From Gyrodactylus bullatarudis (Eukaryota; Platyhelminthes; Monogenea; Gyrodactylidea; Gyrodactylidae): a DNA stretch of 64,000 nucleotides. Positions 61,534-64,000 of the stretch are shown one piece after another (the stretch's first letter is position 1; each line of letters begins with the position of its first letter). Made by a program: the position numbers and the translations under genes. The notes beneath the pieces were generated by a model. It had not been told where the DNA came from and ran no database searches. It was given only the letters and a program-made list of their open reading frames with translations. The stretch spans positions 1-64,000 of the forward strand of contig SSNU01000022.1 of the NCBI GenBank assembly GCA_012064415.1, in the 5' to 3' direction.

Positions 61534-64000
61534 TCAAAGATCATTACAGCAGGTGAATAACTTTTCAAGTCCAGTTAGCATCCTCTCCTTATTTAACTCA
61601 TTCTTTATACAAATCTCATGGTAGGCATGTTGACATCGGAATATGACTAGTTTAGTATCATCAGCCTTTCGACTGCCAGGTGTCCCAGTCTCTCTATCAT
61701 GAGAGTTTCCTGGTTCAATGCTTTTGTTGCAGATATGACAGGAGAGTAGACTATCTGTTCTTTCGTTGACAGCGACTTTTAGACCGTTTTGGTTTTGCAT
61801 CAGGAAGGACCGCATTGTCTTGGTAAAATCAGAACAGACAATGTTTTTAGAGTTTTCTCGTAAGTCAATTTGCATCTACAAGGAAATTTTTAAAGGCCAA
61901 TTAATCAAGGTCAGATTAAAACGTATGATCTCTAAAGAATTCTTGAATTAAAAATTATAAAAAATAGAACTACAATTTCAAAACTTGAGGGATAAGGGCG
62001 GTAAAAAGACTTCTTTTTCTATTAAAATATGGTCACGAGCAAGGACTATAATCATGATCAAAACAAGATTACGTTTCTCAAGAATTCCGAAGAATCCTAT
62101 AGGTCCTATAAGAACGAAGAAATTTTTTGATTTAACTCGAATACTATTGGAAAAGTATTGATTCTTAAATCAATTAGACTACTTGATTCTTTGTCTCCAC
62201 TGGAGATCTCATTATGAGGATTCAGAGGACAAGTGAATATTTAGTGTCAAAGCTTATATTTCACCGGATCTTATCAGAATCTTACATCTCTTAAAATTGT
62301 ATATATTGCCAGTGTAAAGGGCTGATGAGATGCAATGAAATATAAGCTTTATCACAAAATAATATTCAGTAAATTTTCACTTTCTTCTGAATTCTCACAA
62401 TGGGTTCTTGAGGGGAAACAGATAATATTCTAGAAGATTTTCAGCAATACTTCTCACTTTACTTGATTTTCATCTCTAGTTCATTGGTCGGAGGGTTTAT
62501 CGTATAAATGTGGGTACATAGTATTCAGGATCCCACTTTCAAGAAGTCAAAGAGTTAGTTTCATCAAGTATTCCAAATAATATGCCAATAAAAATATTTA
62601 TAAAAGCAGAGAATTTCAGTTATTGCTATTTTTTACCGCCCTAGTGATAAGGGAAGAGGAATATGATGGAAGCGCCATACCAACGACACTAAATTTAGTT
62701 TTAAATTTCATTATTAGTCAAATTGAAAATTATATCGAAATTCGAGTAGAAATATTAATCTTTGCACCAAGAGAAGGGGTACGGGGTTAAGATATCGATT
62801 AAGCTTTACTTTTCGGATAATCCATATGAATCAATAATAGATAAATGAACTTTGTGAAAAATTTACCTGATAATCACGAATGAGTCGTATTATCGAATCA
62901 AATATTCCAGGTATTTCAACTTCTTGCTTCAGTAGACGAATTAAAATAGTTGCATCAAGGCCTTCAATTCCACAATACTTTAGAAGGGACAAGATCAACA
63001 AGGGTCTATCAATTGCCTGACTCATGACAAACATCCACAGTTCATTTTGTGTATGTGAAAATCGACGGGCCTTGGTAAATTGGCGAGTATTACGGAAGGA
63101 TTGCATTTTCGTTTGGTCATCTTCTAGTAAATACTCAATAGTGGCACTAACTGAGGCCTCTTGAATTTCTTCCTCTGTTGCATGGGGATTTTCACAGAGA
63201 ATTTCTGAACCACCCTGAGAAATTTTGACTTTACATATAATTAAAGTAAGTAAAGTTGGTTAATTTGAAGTTGGGAATCTATCATTTTTACAAAGATCTC
63301 TTTTTTTCATCAGGAATTTTAAGGTTGCCTACTTTTAACATTTGAAGATAGAAATTATTTTTGAGAAAAAAATGTCATTTTTTCAAATTTCGACCAAATT
63401 CCTATTTTTTATTAATTTGAAAAGAGGTTTTTCTGAGTCACAACTACACAAGAAAGCCGAATATCGGATTAAATTTTAGACAGATCTATCATCTACAAGG
63501 GATTTTGATTTATCGAAATTTTATTGGTTTTCAAGTAGTAAATACGATCAAGAAATTTTTTCCGCCATCCTCAGATCAGATTCAGCATAATTGATTTTTT
63601 TCTCTTATTTTTGATCCCGAAAAACTTCTTTTGGTCACGCTCCCACTTTCAAAATTCCAGTTCAATGTTTGAAAAATGGGAAATTCGAAAAATAATTATT
63701 TTCTTCTAATGGTAAAGGTAATTTTAGATTTTTATAAAAATCATAGATTTCTAACTTCATAAAAATTAGCATAAATTTGTAGTTAAACTCTTCTGGTCTC
63801 AAGATACTCAAAAGATTTTTTACTAATGAACTAACCGAAATTCGGAAAGGTAAAATTGAAAAAATAGATGCATGTCAAACTGATTTTTAAAAACATGAAT
63901 TTTAGAGAGAAATTCACCTGATCAATGAGTAAACGTAGGGCTTCTTGCTTTTGGCCCATTCTTGTGTGAAGGTAGACAGCTTCTTTTATGTAGTTTTTAT
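61534..64000 (-). CDS. VPS41: VPS41, HOPS tethering complex subunit, C-terminal part
   Basis: Three exons in frame: 64000-63918 (continuing past the window edge), 63214-62867 and 61875-61534. The middle exon has NELWMFVMSQAIDRPLLIL and GLDATILIRLLKQEVEIPG then a SIIRLIRDYQ stretch, matching the human VPS41 clathrin-heavy-chain-like repeat (LIHRIKEGMEIPNLRDSLV, KILQDYN). The last exon continues MQIDLRENSKNIVCSD and ends with a RING-H2: CHICNKSI ... VIFRCQHAYHEICI, then CC. VPS41 acts in late endosome/lysosome fusion within HOPS. An insertion of about 50 residues (ENPHATEEEIQEASV and onward) between TPR-like helices is absent from human VPS41. The final RING cysteine pair is TCCNDL rather than CxxC, so the second zinc site may be altered. 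Confidence 0.88.
61985..62652. mobile_element. Family F MITE in VPS41 intron
   Basis: Bounded by GATAAGGGCGGTAAAAAGAC and TTTTTTACCGCCCTAGTGAT, the same TIR core as at 39361-40306. No ORF. A family C palindrome (about 62235-62360, with AGCTTATATTTCACCGG and AAATATAAGCTTTATCAC) is nested within it. Confidence 0.55.
62235..62360. repeat. Family C-like short palindrome
   Basis: AAAGCTTATATTTCACCGGATC and GCAATGAAATATAAGCTTTA are inverted about a centre near 62300. It resembles the CGTTATATTTCGCC core of family C. Confidence 0.5.
63260..63770. repeat. Complete family A MITE in VPS41 intron
   Basis: About 510 bp with inverted ends: TTAATTTGAAGTTGGGAATC at the left, and ATAGATTTCTAACTTCATAA then AAATTAG at the right. 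Internal blocks GAAAAGAGGTTTTTCTGAGT and AACTTCTTTTGGTCACGCTC are also inverted. This is the tidiest full-length copy of the family in the window. Confidence 0.75.

Noticed and set aside
1..64000. CRISPR arrays, operons, tRNA or rRNA genes
   Set aside because: The window is eukaryotic nuclear DNA; no regularly spaced repeats and no tRNA or rRNA sequence were recognised by eye. A tRNAscan or Infernal run would be decisive.

Overview
The window is animal (metazoan) nuclear DNA, strongly AT-rich, with intron-split genes on both strands and dense repeats. The genes are conserved animal or ciliate-cell genes: an SLC6 neurotransmitter transporter, a TOGARAM/crescerin TOG-array protein, CDK20, Rho kinase, AP-2 mu, TACO1, two tetraspanin-like proteins and VPS41. 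Intron sizes are bimodal: several are only 25-35 nt, others are several kb. Together with cilium genes this suggests an invertebrate such as a flatworm or another lophotrochozoan. That assignment is inference; nothing in the window names the species.

Layout. 1-2.1 kb: a MULE DNA transposon, with target-site duplication, inserted in an older palindromic repeat. 2.6-15.9 kb (+): the 3' two-thirds of an SLC6 transporter (its 5' exons lie left of the window). Its introns hold foldback repeats, a LINE fragment, a CGGBP1-like hAT remnant and a piggyBac-type MITE. Its probable last exon sits inside two concentric inverted repeats. 17.6-19.1 kb: a LINES-like gene (-) head-to-head with a small gene of uncertain, perhaps HAX1-like, identity (+). 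19.3-35.7 kb (-): a 17-exon TOGARAM-like gene whose ORF pieces join with consistent intron phases, apart from one apparent frameshift. It is divergently paired with CDK20 (35.8-36.9 kb, +); both are cilium genes and share a promoter of about 160 bp. 37.4-53.0 kb (+): ROCK, whose large introns hold a Tc1/mariner pseudogene and several MITE families. 54.2-55.6 kb (-): AP-2 mu, head-to-head with TACO1 (55.7-56.6 kb, +). 57.4-58.2 kb (-) and 60.0-60.7 kb (+): two intronless tetraspanin-like genes flanking a large palindromic repeat. 61.5-64.0 kb (-): the C-terminal exons of VPS41, running off the right edge.

At least seven repeat families recur across introns and intergenic gaps, most of them palindromic or foldback. 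They are labelled A to G in the entries. I saw no rRNA, tRNA or CRISPR arrays. Exon boundaries were read by eye from GT/AG sites, frame and phase, and from remembered family alignments, so individual splice sites may be off by a few bases.
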